The notes under the pieces are model-generated. The model was not told the DNA's origin and ran no database searches. It worked only from the letters and a program-made list of their open reading frames with translations. The position numbers were made by a program, and so were the translations under genes. Of a DNA stretch of 64,000 nt, positions 17,625 to 25,331 are shown piece by piece; the stretch's first letter is position 1; each line of letters begins with the position of its first letter. This stretch comes from Streptomyces sp. DvalAA-43 (lineage in GTDB: Bacteria > Actinomycetota > Actinomycetes > Streptomycetales > Streptomycetaceae). Location of the stretch: contig NZ_FMBW01000069.1 of NCBI RefSeq assembly GCF_900091725.1, positions 1 to 64,000 on the forward strand, written 5' to 3'.

Positions 17625-18644
17625 ATGACCATCCACCAGGTATTCACCACCGACTATCACACCGGCGGTGAGCCGTTCCGCATCGTTCCCGAACCGCCGG
17701 TCGCCATCGAAGGAGCCACCGTCGCCGAACGCCGTATGCTCGCCATCGGCAACCCGGACGTGGACAACCTGCGCAAGCTGCTGTGCTTCGAACCCCGCGG
17801 ACACGCCGACATGTACGGCGGATTCATCACCCCGCCCGACGACGAGGGCGCTCACTTCGGCGTGCTGTTCTGGCACAAGGACGGCTTCTCAACAGCCTGC
17901 GGCCACGGCTCGATCGCACTCGCCGTCTGGGCCGTGCAGACCGGCCGCGTCACCCACGACCCCTCCGGCACCACCACAGTCGTCATCGACGTGCCCTCGG
18001 GCCGGGTCACCCTGCGCGTGCACACCACCGACGAACGGATCACCGCCGTCGACTTCCTCAACGTCCCCAGCTACCGGCTCGCCGAACGCGTCACCGTCAC
18101 CACGTCCCGCGGGGACCTCGCCGTCGATGTCGCCTACGGCGGCGCCATCTACGCACATCTGGACGCCGCCACCGCGGGACTGGCCGTCACCCCCGAGCAC
18201 TACTCCGACCTCATCGCGATCGGACGCGAGGTCAAATGGGCGCTGAACGACAGCGAGCATGCCCGTCACCCCGTCGACAACCGCCTCAGCGGCATCTACG
18301 GCACCATCCTGTACGACGACCTCGGCACCGACGAGGACGGCAACCCGCACCAGCGCAACGTCACCGTCTTCGCCGACGGCCAGGTCGACCGCTCCCCCTG
18401 CGGCTCCGGCACCTGCTCCCGCGTCGCCGCACTCGCCGCGACCGGTCACCTCACACCAGGTCAGATCCTCGTCCACGACTCGATCGTCGGCACCCGCTTC
18501 CACGCACGCATCGACTCGGAAATGACCGCCGACGGCTACCCCGCCGTCGTTGCGGAGGTCACAGGAACGGCATACCGGACCGGCGAGCACCGATTCGAAG
18601 CCGATCCCACGGACGACCTCGCCACCGGCTTCGTCCTGCGGTAG
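17625..18644 (+). CDS. Proline racemase / hydroxyproline 2-epimerase family protein
   Basis: This is a 339-residue member of the proline racemase superfamily (two mirror diaminopimelate-epimerase-like domains). The two catalytic thiols are present: Cys92 in TACGHGSIALAV and Cys259 in DRSPCGSGTCSRVAAL, together with the HTGGEPFRI N-terminal block and GGFITPP. The Cys/Cys pair separates it from trans-3-hydroxyproline dehydratases, which carry Thr or Ser at the second site, so a racemase or 4-hydroxyproline 2-epimerase is expected; proline versus hydroxyproline cannot be decided. The ATG at 17625 has a perfect GGAGG 5 nt upstream. No hydroxyproline catabolic genes are adjacent. Confidence 0.85.
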   Translation: MTIHQVFTTDYHTGGEPFRIVPEPPVAIEGATVAERRMLAIGNPDVDNLRKLLCFEPRGHADMYGGFITPPDDEGAHFGVLFWHKDGFSTACGHGSIALAVWAVQTGRVTHDPSGTTTVVIDVPSGRVTLRVHTTDERITAVDFLNVPSYRLAERVTVTTSRGDLAVDVAYGGAIYAHLDAATAGLAVTPEHYSDLIAIGREVKWALNDSEHARHPVDNRLSGIYGTILYDDLGTDEDGNPHQRNVTVFADGQVDRSPCGSGTCSRVAALAATGHLTPGQILVHDSIVGTRFHARIDSEMTADGYPAVVAEVTGTAYRTGEHRFEADPTDDLATGFVLR

Positions 18645-19065
18645 CCACCCCTCCGATCAGCTGCGGAAGTACGTGCACCGTGCCGGCACCCCGCATTCGC
18701 CCCTCAACTCAGAGGCCCGTGTCGGCCCCGTCCAGCCCGGACGCCGCGGTCCGCGGAAGCCTCGTGCTCGAACGGTGGCCGTCATCGACCGGGCGGACCC
18801 GGTCGACCGGTCTCGGCAGACCCGTCGCAGTCGCGGGCCGGGCGGCGGTGAAGCACGGGCCGCCGGCCGAGGGTCCGCCCGACCATGGCTGCGGGGGCGC
18901 TGCTGGTCTCCGGACGACGGGGTGACGGTATCGGGTCGTCTGTCCGCCGGACACTGTTCCCGCGGCCAACGTGCGGCGGCCCGTCGTGAACCGCCGCCCA
19001 CGCAACGGCCGTCCCGGGGGTCCGGAGGCGGTTACTTGGGCGCCGGGCAAACCGGGGAAGCGGCA
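18645..19065. other. Convergent intergenic region, nothing supported
   Basis: It lies between the convergent ends of the racemase and HAD genes. Open frames on both strands have Arg/Pro/Ala-rich noise composition and no family similarity. I found no strong terminator hairpin. Confidence 0.4.
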
Positions 19066-19761
19066 TCAGACGGTCGGCGTCGTCCGCACGGTCAGTGTGG
19101 ACAGCAACGCCAGGTCGGCCTGCTCAAGGCTGTCCAGCAAGGTGATCCGGTCGGCCTTGGCGATCGGCACGGTGGAGGGAACGGCCAGCACCGAGCAGCC
19201 GGCCGCGCGCGCGGAGGCGACCCCGGTCGGCGTGTCCTCGACCGCCACGCAGGCCGCAGGGTCCAACCCGAGCCGATCAGCGGCGGCCAGGTACGGAGCC
19301 GGATCGGGCTTGGTGCGCTCGGTGTCCTCGGCGGCGACAGTGACGGTGAACCAGTGATCGCCGAGGCTGCCGAGGACGAGGTCCACTACGCGGCGTGGGG
19401 AGGCCGAAACCAGCGCGGCAGGCACGGCCGCGTCGCCCAGTTCGGCGAGCAGCGCCAGTACGCCGGGCCGGGGGACGACCTCGGCGGCGACCTTGCTGCT
19501 GAACGTGTCGCTGAGAATCTCGGCCAAGGCGCTCGCGGTGAGGCCGGTCCGGGTGATGCGGCACAGGTGGGCGGCAGTGTGGTCGACTGCGCGGCCGAGC
19601 ACCTCGGGCAGGTCCTCCTCGGTGAGGGTGTGGCCGAGACCGGCGGCGAGATCGGCCGCGGTCCGGAGCCAGAGATGCTCGGTGTCGACCAGGGTGCCGT
19701 CCATGTCGAACAGGACAGCGGCGGGGGGTACGGGCACGGCGGTCCTGCCTTCTTTGGTCAT
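19066..19761 (-). CDS. HAD-superfamily hydrolase, beta-phosphoglucomutase/sugar-phosphatase type
   Basis: This 231-residue protein has all HAD motifs: I AVLFDMDGTLVDTEHLW (nucleophile and acid Asp in DMDGT), II in AALVSASPRR (Ser), III Lys in TERTKPDPAPYLAAADRLG, and IV in VAVEDTPTGVASARAAG. The helical C1 cap after motif I places it with beta-phosphoglucomutase-like phosphatases acting on small phosphorylated sugars. The ATG at 19761 is used; a GTG at 19776 is possible. It starts about 60 bp after the alpha-mannosidase stop on the same strand and is the last gene of the sugar ABC operon, so it plausibly dephosphorylates or isomerises a sugar phosphate from that pathway. Confidence 0.85.
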   Translation of the reverse strand: MTKEGRTAVPVPPAAVLFDMDGTLVDTEHLWLRTAADLAAGLGHTLTEEDLPEVLGRAVDHTAAHLCRITRTGLTASALAEILSDTFSSKVAAEVVPRPGVLALLAELGDAAVPAALVSASPRRVVDLVLGSLGDHWFTVTVAAEDTERTKPDPAPYLAAADRLGLDPAACVAVEDTPTGVASARAAGCSVLAVPSTVPIAKADRITLLDSLEQADLALLSTLTVRTTPTV

Positions 19762-19821
19762 GGCTCGGTTGATCACTTGTGAGGTCGGTGGCTCCGGGGT
19801 TCCGTTCCCGGAGCGCCTCGG

Positions 19822-22800
19822 TCAGTCACACTTCCGGGGCCTCAGCCGGAGAGTGCGGATCTGGAACGGGCGCAGTGCCAGGTGCACTCTCCGGCCGTCC
19901 GCCCGGAGGGCGTCCGTGGTTCCGCGGGGGTCGGGTTCGCGCTCCAGCAGATCGGTCTCGACGGCGGAGGCCAGAGGAAACCCGGTGGTCAGGACGGTTC
20001 GGGTGCGTCCTCCGTATGCCTCGTAGAGGCGCACGACGATGTCGCCGGAGCGATCGTCGGCGAGCTTGACCACTTCGATGACAACGGTCTCGCTGTCCGC
20101 GGTGACGAGCGGCTCGACCCCGGCCGAGCCGAGGAGGCTGCGCTCGGGCTGATTGAACGCGTAGCCCTCGCGCACGGCGTCGGCGATGTCTGCGCCGACC
20201 ACGAACCCGTATCGCAGGCGGTGGTGACCCTGGTCGGCATCCGGGTCGGGAAAACGCGGAGCGCGGAGCAAGGAGAGCCGGACGGTGGTGGTGGTGCCAC
20301 CGTCTGCGCGGACGTCCCGGGTGACCTCGTGCCCGTAGGTCGAGTCGTTGACCACGGCCGCGCCCCACCCCCGTTCACCAAGGTGCAGGAAGCGGTGGGC
20401 GCAGAACTCGAACTTGGCGGCGTCCCAGCTGGTGTTGGTGTGGGTGGGGCGCCGGACGTGTCCGAAGGGGATCTCCGCGCTGGAGTGGTCGGCCCGCACG
20501 TCGAGCGGGAAGGATGCCTTGAGGAGCTTCTCCCTCTCGTGCCAGTCGATCTCGGTGTCGATGTCCAGACGTCGGGAGCCTTCGGACAGGGAGACCAGCT
20601 GTTCGATGCGGGAGTCACCGAAGGTCCGCACGACCCGGACACCGCCTTCCTGTGCCTCGACAGAGTCGGCGTCGAGGAGGTTGTGGACGGTGTTGCGGTA
20701 GAAGGCGTCGATGTCCCAGGCGTCGTACTCGTTGGGGAAGTCCTGGTGCAGCTGGAGGAGGTTGGCGGCGGCGCCCGGGGCCAGCGCCTCGCGTTCGGCC
20801 GTGATGTCATACGCCGAGGTCACCAGGCCCCGGGCATCGATGCGGACGCGGACCAGGCCGTTGTCCAGTACGAACCCGCCCTCGCAGGGGACCGGGGCGC
20901 CGGCCCGGCCCGGCGGCCGGGTGCGGGCTCTGGCGCCGAGGGCGGGGACGCCGTCGCGGGCGAACGGAGCGGCGTTGAAGACCACGGGCAGATCGCCTTC
21001 GCCGGCCAGGGCGCGCTGGGCGGCGTCCGTGATCGCGCGCAGCTCGGCGGTGACGGCGGCGTAGGTCTGCTCCGCCTCCCGGTGCACCCAGGCGATGGAG
21101 GAGCCGGGCAGGATGTCGTGGAACTGGTGCAGCAGGACCGTCTTCCACAGACGGTCCAGGGCCAGGTAGGGGTAGGTGAATCCGGTGCGCAAGGTGGCGG
21201 TCGCCGACCACAGCTCGGCCTCTCGCAGCAGGTGCTCGCTGCGCCGGTTGCCCTGCTTGGTCCTCAGCTGGCTGGTCAGTGTGCCGCGGTGGAACTCCAG
21301 GTACAGCTCCCCCTGCCACACCGGCGCGTCCGGGTACTCGGCGTGTGCCCGCTCGAAGAAGTCCGCGGGTCTCTCGATGACGACCCTGGCCGAGCCCTCC
21401 AGATCGGCGAGACGCTCGGCCCGCGCCAGCATTTCCCGGGTGGGGCCACCGCCGCCGTCCCCGTAGCCGAACGGGAGCAGTGAGCTGTTGGCTGCCTCCT
21501 TGTCCTGGAAGTTGCCGACGGCATGGGCGAGTTCGGCGCCGGTGATCTCGGCGTTGTAGGTGTCGACCGGCGGGAAGTGGCTGAAGATCCTGGTGCCGTC
21601 GATGCCCTCCCACCAGAAGGTGTGGTGCGGGAACTTGTTGGTGGTGTTCCAGGAGATCTTCTGGGTGAGGAACCACCGGATTCCCGCCAGTTTCATCAGC
21701 TGCGGCATGGCCGCGTTGTACCCGAAGGTGTCGGGCAGCCACATCTCCTCGGTCTCGACGCCGAACTCGTCGAGGTAGAAGCGCTTCCCATGGATCAGCT
21801 GCCGGACGAGGGCCTCACCGCCGGTGATGTTGGTGTCGGGTTCCACCCACAGGCTGCCGACAGGCAGGAACTGCCCCTTCTCCGCCTTCTCCTGGACCCG
21901 GCCGTAGACCTCGGGGCGGTGTTCCTTGAGCCAGGCCAGCTGCTGGGCCTGGGACATGGCGAAGAGGAAGCCCGGGTGTTCGTCCATGAGATGGACGACG
22001 TTGGAGAGGGTCCTGGCGACCTTGCGGACGGTCTCACGCAGCGGCCACAGCCAGGCGGTGTCGATGTGGGCGTGTCCGACGGCGGACATGCGGTGGGCGC
22101 TCGCGGCCGCGGGGGCGGCGAACGCCGGTCGCAGCACTTCGCGGGCGGCGGTGGCACTGCCGGCGATGTCCTGCAGGTCGACTTCGTCCAGGGCACGCTC
22201 GATGGTGTGCAGGAGCTGCCAACGGCGCGGGGCGGACTCGGGCAGTTCGCGCATGAGCCCTCCGAGGACATCCAGGTCCTGGGCGAGTTCCCACACCTGT
22301 GCGTCGAAGACCGCCAGCTCCAGTCGGAGCAGTTGGTACAGGGGCGCGCCCTCCGATCCGGCTCCCGTCATCCAGGAGGGCCGGTCCCCGGTCCGCGACG
22401 GGATGTGGTCGTCGTTCAGGTTGGGGTTGGCGGCGGCCTCGACGTAGTAGGTGAAGTCCTCGCCGCCGACCGCTGGGTCGGCGACCGGAATGTAGGCGTT
22501 GCGGGGGTTGAGTGCTTTCACCACGCTGCCGTCCGCCCGGTGGACCAGGCCTTCGGCGGAGAAGCCCGCGCCGGTGACGTTGAAGCCGAGGTCGATGACC
22601 GCCTCGACCCGCAGGCCGGCCCACTCCTGCGGAACCCTGCCGCTGATCCTGAACCAGCTGGTGGACCAGGGCGGCCCCCACCGGTGCCCGAGCGCCACGG
22701 GTTCGTACGGTGCGGCCAGGCCGTCGGCCACGGGGACCGGTTCGCCCGGCACGGTCCAGATCGCGATCTCGACCGGGACGGTGCGGGCGTGTGCCGCGGG

Positions 22801-22863
22801 CCGGATGCGCTGGTTCAGCACCCGGTCGAGCCGCTGCTCGGTGAGGCGTCGCTTGCTGTGCAT
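19822..22863 (-). CDS. Alpha-mannosidase, glycoside hydrolase family 38
   Basis: This 1013-residue enzyme has no signal peptide, so it is cytoplasmic. The GH38 catalytic domain is marked by GHAHIDTAWLWPLRE (residues 263-277, metal-binding His and Asp) and by MWLPDTFGYNAAMPQLM (374-390), where D378 is the predicted nucleophile. A helical domain containing LHQFHDILPGSSI follows, then the C-terminal beta-sandwich domains. The N-terminal 250 residues form the beta-rich region typical of bacterial long-form GH38. The length matches the family. Retaining GH38 enzymes release terminal alpha-mannose from oligosaccharides. It sits in the operon behind an importer, a GH35 enzyme and a GH5 enzyme, so it should act on imported oligosaccharides. 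Confidence 0.92.
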   Translation of the reverse strand: MHSKRRLTEQRLDRVLNQRIRPAAHARTVPVEIAIWTVPGEPVPVADGLAAPYEPVALGHRWGPPWSTSWFRISGRVPQEWAGLRVEAVIDLGFNVTGAGFSAEGLVHRADGSVVKALNPRNAYIPVADPAVGGEDFTYYVEAAANPNLNDDHIPSRTGDRPSWMTGAGSEGAPLYQLLRLELAVFDAQVWELAQDLDVLGGLMRELPESAPRRWQLLHTIERALDEVDLQDIAGSATAAREVLRPAFAAPAAASAHRMSAVGHAHIDTAWLWPLRETVRKVARTLSNVVHLMDEHPGFLFAMSQAQQLAWLKEHRPEVYGRVQEKAEKGQFLPVGSLWVEPDTNITGGEALVRQLIHGKRFYLDEFGVETEEMWLPDTFGYNAAMPQLMKLAGIRWFLTQKISWNTTNKFPHHTFWWEGIDGTRIFSHFPPVDTYNAEITGAELAHAVGNFQDKEAANSSLLPFGYGDGGGGPTREMLARAERLADLEGSARVVIERPADFFERAHAEYPDAPVWQGELYLEFHRGTLTSQLRTKQGNRRSEHLLREAELWSATATLRTGFTYPYLALDRLWKTVLLHQFHDILPGSSIAWVHREAEQTYAAVTAELRAITDAAQRALAGEGDLPVVFNAAPFARDGVPALGARARTRPPGRAGAPVPCEGGFVLDNGLVRVRIDARGLVTSAYDITAEREALAPGAAANLLQLHQDFPNEYDAWDIDAFYRNTVHNLLDADSVEAQEGGVRVVRTFGDSRIEQLVSLSEGSRRLDIDTEIDWHEREKLLKASFPLDVRADHSSAEIPFGHVRRPTHTNTSWDAAKFEFCAHRFLHLGERGWGAAVVNDSTYGHEVTRDVRADGGTTTTVRLSLLRAPRFPDPDADQGHHRLRYGFVVGADIADAVREGYAFNQPERSLLGSAGVEPLVTADSETVVIEVVKLADDRSGDIVVRLYEAYGGRTRTVLTTGFPLASAVETDLLEREPDPRGTTDALRADGRRVHLALRPFQIRTLRLRPRKCD

Positions 22864-22943
22864 GGAATCCTCTGTCGTCGGTGGAGGTCGGTGTTCTGAT
22901 TGCGGTCGGCTCGCCGACAGGAGCGGTGTGGGAACAGGGATCC

Positions 22944-23516
22944 TCAGATCGTCCGCCGCACTGTGGCGTTCGCGTCCGGCTCGAATGCCGCGCCGTGGGA
23001 GCCGTTGGTCGGGCCGATCGGGAAGCCGGCGAGCAGTGGGCGCCCGGGGGCGAGGATGCGTACCGCCTCATCGGTGGTGTTCGTCGTGCAGACGAAGCCC
23101 TGTCGGCGGAGGACGAGTACGCCCGCAGGCGCGTCGGCCCATTCCGACGGCGTCTTCCGCGCCGAGCCCCGGATGCGCCCGCCGCACCGCGAGCGCGCTG
23201 CGGTACAGCTCAAGCGTCGAGTCCGGTCGCCGGTCCGGGCTTCGACGCCGATGTCTCCCCAGCCCTCGGGGAAATCCCAGTTCCTCGCGTGCCGGCTGCT
23301 GGTCCGTGGTCCGGCGAAGCGGGTGGAGTGCCGGGTGGTGTCGTGGTTGGACAGCACCCAGGTCGTGGGAGCGCCCACGCGCCCCATACCGTCCGGCGCG
23401 GCGTCGATGACCCGGCGGAACTCGTCAGCGCTCCGAAGGGCTGACATCTACGAGAAGTTGACCGTCTGGTGCAGCTCGTCGGGGCGTACGTAGCGGGCGA
23501 TGACGGGTGCCGTCCG
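22944..23516 (-). pseudogene. GH13 alpha-glucosidase-type remnant
   Basis: The minus strand begins with ARYVRPDELHQTVNFS, then an in-frame TAG (23448-23450), then RRVIDAAPDGMGRVGAPTTWVLSNHDTTRHSTRFAG, the GH13 region IV block (SNHD). After a deletion that removes the region behind the active site, another frame gives DSTLELYRSALAVRRAHPGLG, and the original frame returns for WADAPAGVLVLRRQGFVCTTNTT. These are C-terminal parts of oligo-1,6-/alpha-glucosidase-type proteins. The catalytic N-terminal half is absent. The gene is dead but still lies in operon order between the GH35 and GH38 genes. Confidence 0.85.
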
Positions 23517-23528
23517 GCGTCACGGAGG

Positions 23529-25283
23529 TCAGTCCTCGACGGGGCCCAGATCGGGAGTGCCCCGCAGTTCCACCGTGCGGGTGGTGGCGCCGTGCAGTTC
23601 GAGGACCGTGATCTCGTTCCGGCCGGCGTTGAGGATCGGTGCGGGGACGTAGAGAGTGGTCTGCGGCCCTCGGGACCAGTACCGGCCGAGTGCGAAGCCG
23701 TTGATCCAGACGTGTCCCTTGGTCCAGCCGTCCAGGGCGATCCAGCCGTCGGCCGGCTGCTCGATGTCCAGGTGCCCACGGTGGAACGTGGGGCCGACCG
23801 GGGGCGAGGCGGGCTCGAACGCGGTGTAGGACAGCAGGCCCGGATCCTCGAAAGCCAGCGGCCGACTGTACCAGCTCTCCGGCGCCCGCGCGTTGACGGA
23901 GACCTCGCCGAGCAGTCCCTTGCGGTCGTGCATGCCCTGCCCGTAGTTGACCCTGCCCTGGTTCTCCACCAGCACGGCCAGTTGTGCACCGCGCCGGGGA
24001 GTGTGGAAGGCGAGAGTGTGCTCATGGTTCTCGCGTTCCAGGACGCCGACCGGCTGTCCGTCGACGAAGACCTGGGCGCGGTCGCGCACCTCGGCGATGC
24101 GCAGGGCGGTCGGCCCGGCCGCCGGGAGCACCGTTTCGTACAGGATGAATCCGAAGGACTGGCCGAGCTGTTCCATGACCTGCGGGCGGTCGGCGCGCAC
24201 CGCGCTTCCGAGCCGCTCGCGCTGGTCCAGGAGGCCGGCGCATGAGGTGAGTTCCACGGCGGCCGGGGCGAGCTTGGGCGCGGGGGCGGGTACCGGCTCC
24301 TCGGGGACGGGCGCGTGCCGGGCGATGACCTCGCGGAAGGCGGCGTATTTGGGGGCGGGATCGCCGGCCTCGTCCAGAGGCGCGTCGTAGTCGTACGACG
24401 TGACGGTGGCGCGGTACGTGCCCTTGTCGTTGGCGCCGTTGGTGAAACCGAAGTTGGTGCCGCCGTGGAACATGTAGATGTTGACCGAGGCGCCGGCCGC
24501 GAGCAGCCGGTCGAGGTCCGCCGCGGCGTCGGCAGTGCCGCGGGTGACATGGGTACCGCCCCAGCGGTCGAACCAGCCGATCCAGAACTCGCTGCACATC
24601 AGCGGCCCGGACGGCTGATGCCTGCGCAGTTCGGCGAGCCCGGCGTCCACCCGACTGCCGAGATTGACGGTGCGCAGGACGCCGTCGAGGCCACCGCGCT
24701 CCAGGTCGGACGGCTGATCGCAGGTGAACAGCGGTACGTCGACTCCGTGCCGGTGCAGCAGCTCCGCCAGATCCTCCAGGTAGCCGGAGTCGCCGCCGTA
24801 CGCGCCGTATTCGTTCTCCAGTTGCACAGCGAGGATCGGGCCGCCACGCGTGGAGAGGTGAGGAAGGACGGACGGCAGCAGGGAACCGAGGTAGTCGTCC
24901 ACCGCCTTCAGGTAGCGCGGGTCGCGGCTGCGCAGTTCGATGTCCTCGTCGGCGAGCAGCCAGGAGGGCAGGCCGCCGCCCTCCCACTCGGCGCAGATGT
25001 ACGGGCCGGGGCGAAGCAGTACGTGCAGGTCTTCGGCGGCGGCCAGATCGAGGAATCGCGGAAGATCGAGACCTGCGTCCAGCCGGAACTCTCCCGGATG
25101 GGGCGAGTGGAGGTTCCATGGGACGTAGGTCTCGATCGTGTTCAGTCCCATCAGGCGCGCCTTGCGAAGCCGGTCGGCCCACTGTTCCGGATGGATCCGG
25201 AAGTAGTGCAGCCCGCCGGAGATGATCCGCAGCGGTCGGTCGTCGAGACGGAAGCCGTCTGCGGCAACCTCGAGTCGTGGCAT
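23529..25283 (-). CDS. Beta-galactosidase, glycoside hydrolase family 35
   Basis: This 584-residue cytoplasmic enzyme has no signal peptide. The GH35 barrel is clear from ISGGLHYFRIHPEQWADRL (21-39), WNLHSPHPGEF, LLRPGPYICAEWEGGGLPSWL (89-109), the acid/base block GGPILAVQLENEYGAYGG (147-164, Glu in ENE) and the nucleophile block MCSEFWIGWFDRWGG (E232). Two galactose-binding-like beta domains follow (HVWINGFALGRYWSRGPQTTLYVPAPIL). The length is typical of bacterial GH35. It starts with ATG in the same operon as the GH5 gene, which ends 48 bp upstream, and should remove terminal beta-galactose from imported oligosaccharides. Confidence 0.93.
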   Translation of the reverse strand: MPRLEVAADGFRLDDRPLRIISGGLHYFRIHPEQWADRLRKARLMGLNTIETYVPWNLHSPHPGEFRLDAGLDLPRFLDLAAAEDLHVLLRPGPYICAEWEGGGLPSWLLADEDIELRSRDPRYLKAVDDYLGSLLPSVLPHLSTRGGPILAVQLENEYGAYGGDSGYLEDLAELLHRHGVDVPLFTCDQPSDLERGGLDGVLRTVNLGSRVDAGLAELRRHQPSGPLMCSEFWIGWFDRWGGTHVTRGTADAAADLDRLLAAGASVNIYMFHGGTNFGFTNGANDKGTYRATVTSYDYDAPLDEAGDPAPKYAAFREVIARHAPVPEEPVPAPAPKLAPAAVELTSCAGLLDQRERLGSAVRADRPQVMEQLGQSFGFILYETVLPAAGPTALRIAEVRDRAQVFVDGQPVGVLERENHEHTLAFHTPRRGAQLAVLVENQGRVNYGQGMHDRKGLLGEVSVNARAPESWYSRPLAFEDPGLLSYTAFEPASPPVGPTFHRGHLDIEQPADGWIALDGWTKGHVWINGFALGRYWSRGPQTTLYVPAPILNAGRNEITVLELHGATTRTVELRGTPDLGPVED

Positions 25284-25331
25284 GGCCGTGGTCTCCTCGA
25301 TGATGGAACTGATGGAACTGATGGAGGTGGG

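Noticed and set aside
17055..17876. 273-codon minus-strand frame
   Set aside because: Shadow of the racemase and upstream region; Ser/Arg-rich with no domain.
25302..25328. Tandem 9-bp repeats (gatggaact) before the GH35 start, considered as a regulatory array
   Set aside because: Only two full copies and a partial one; too short to distinguish from chance.
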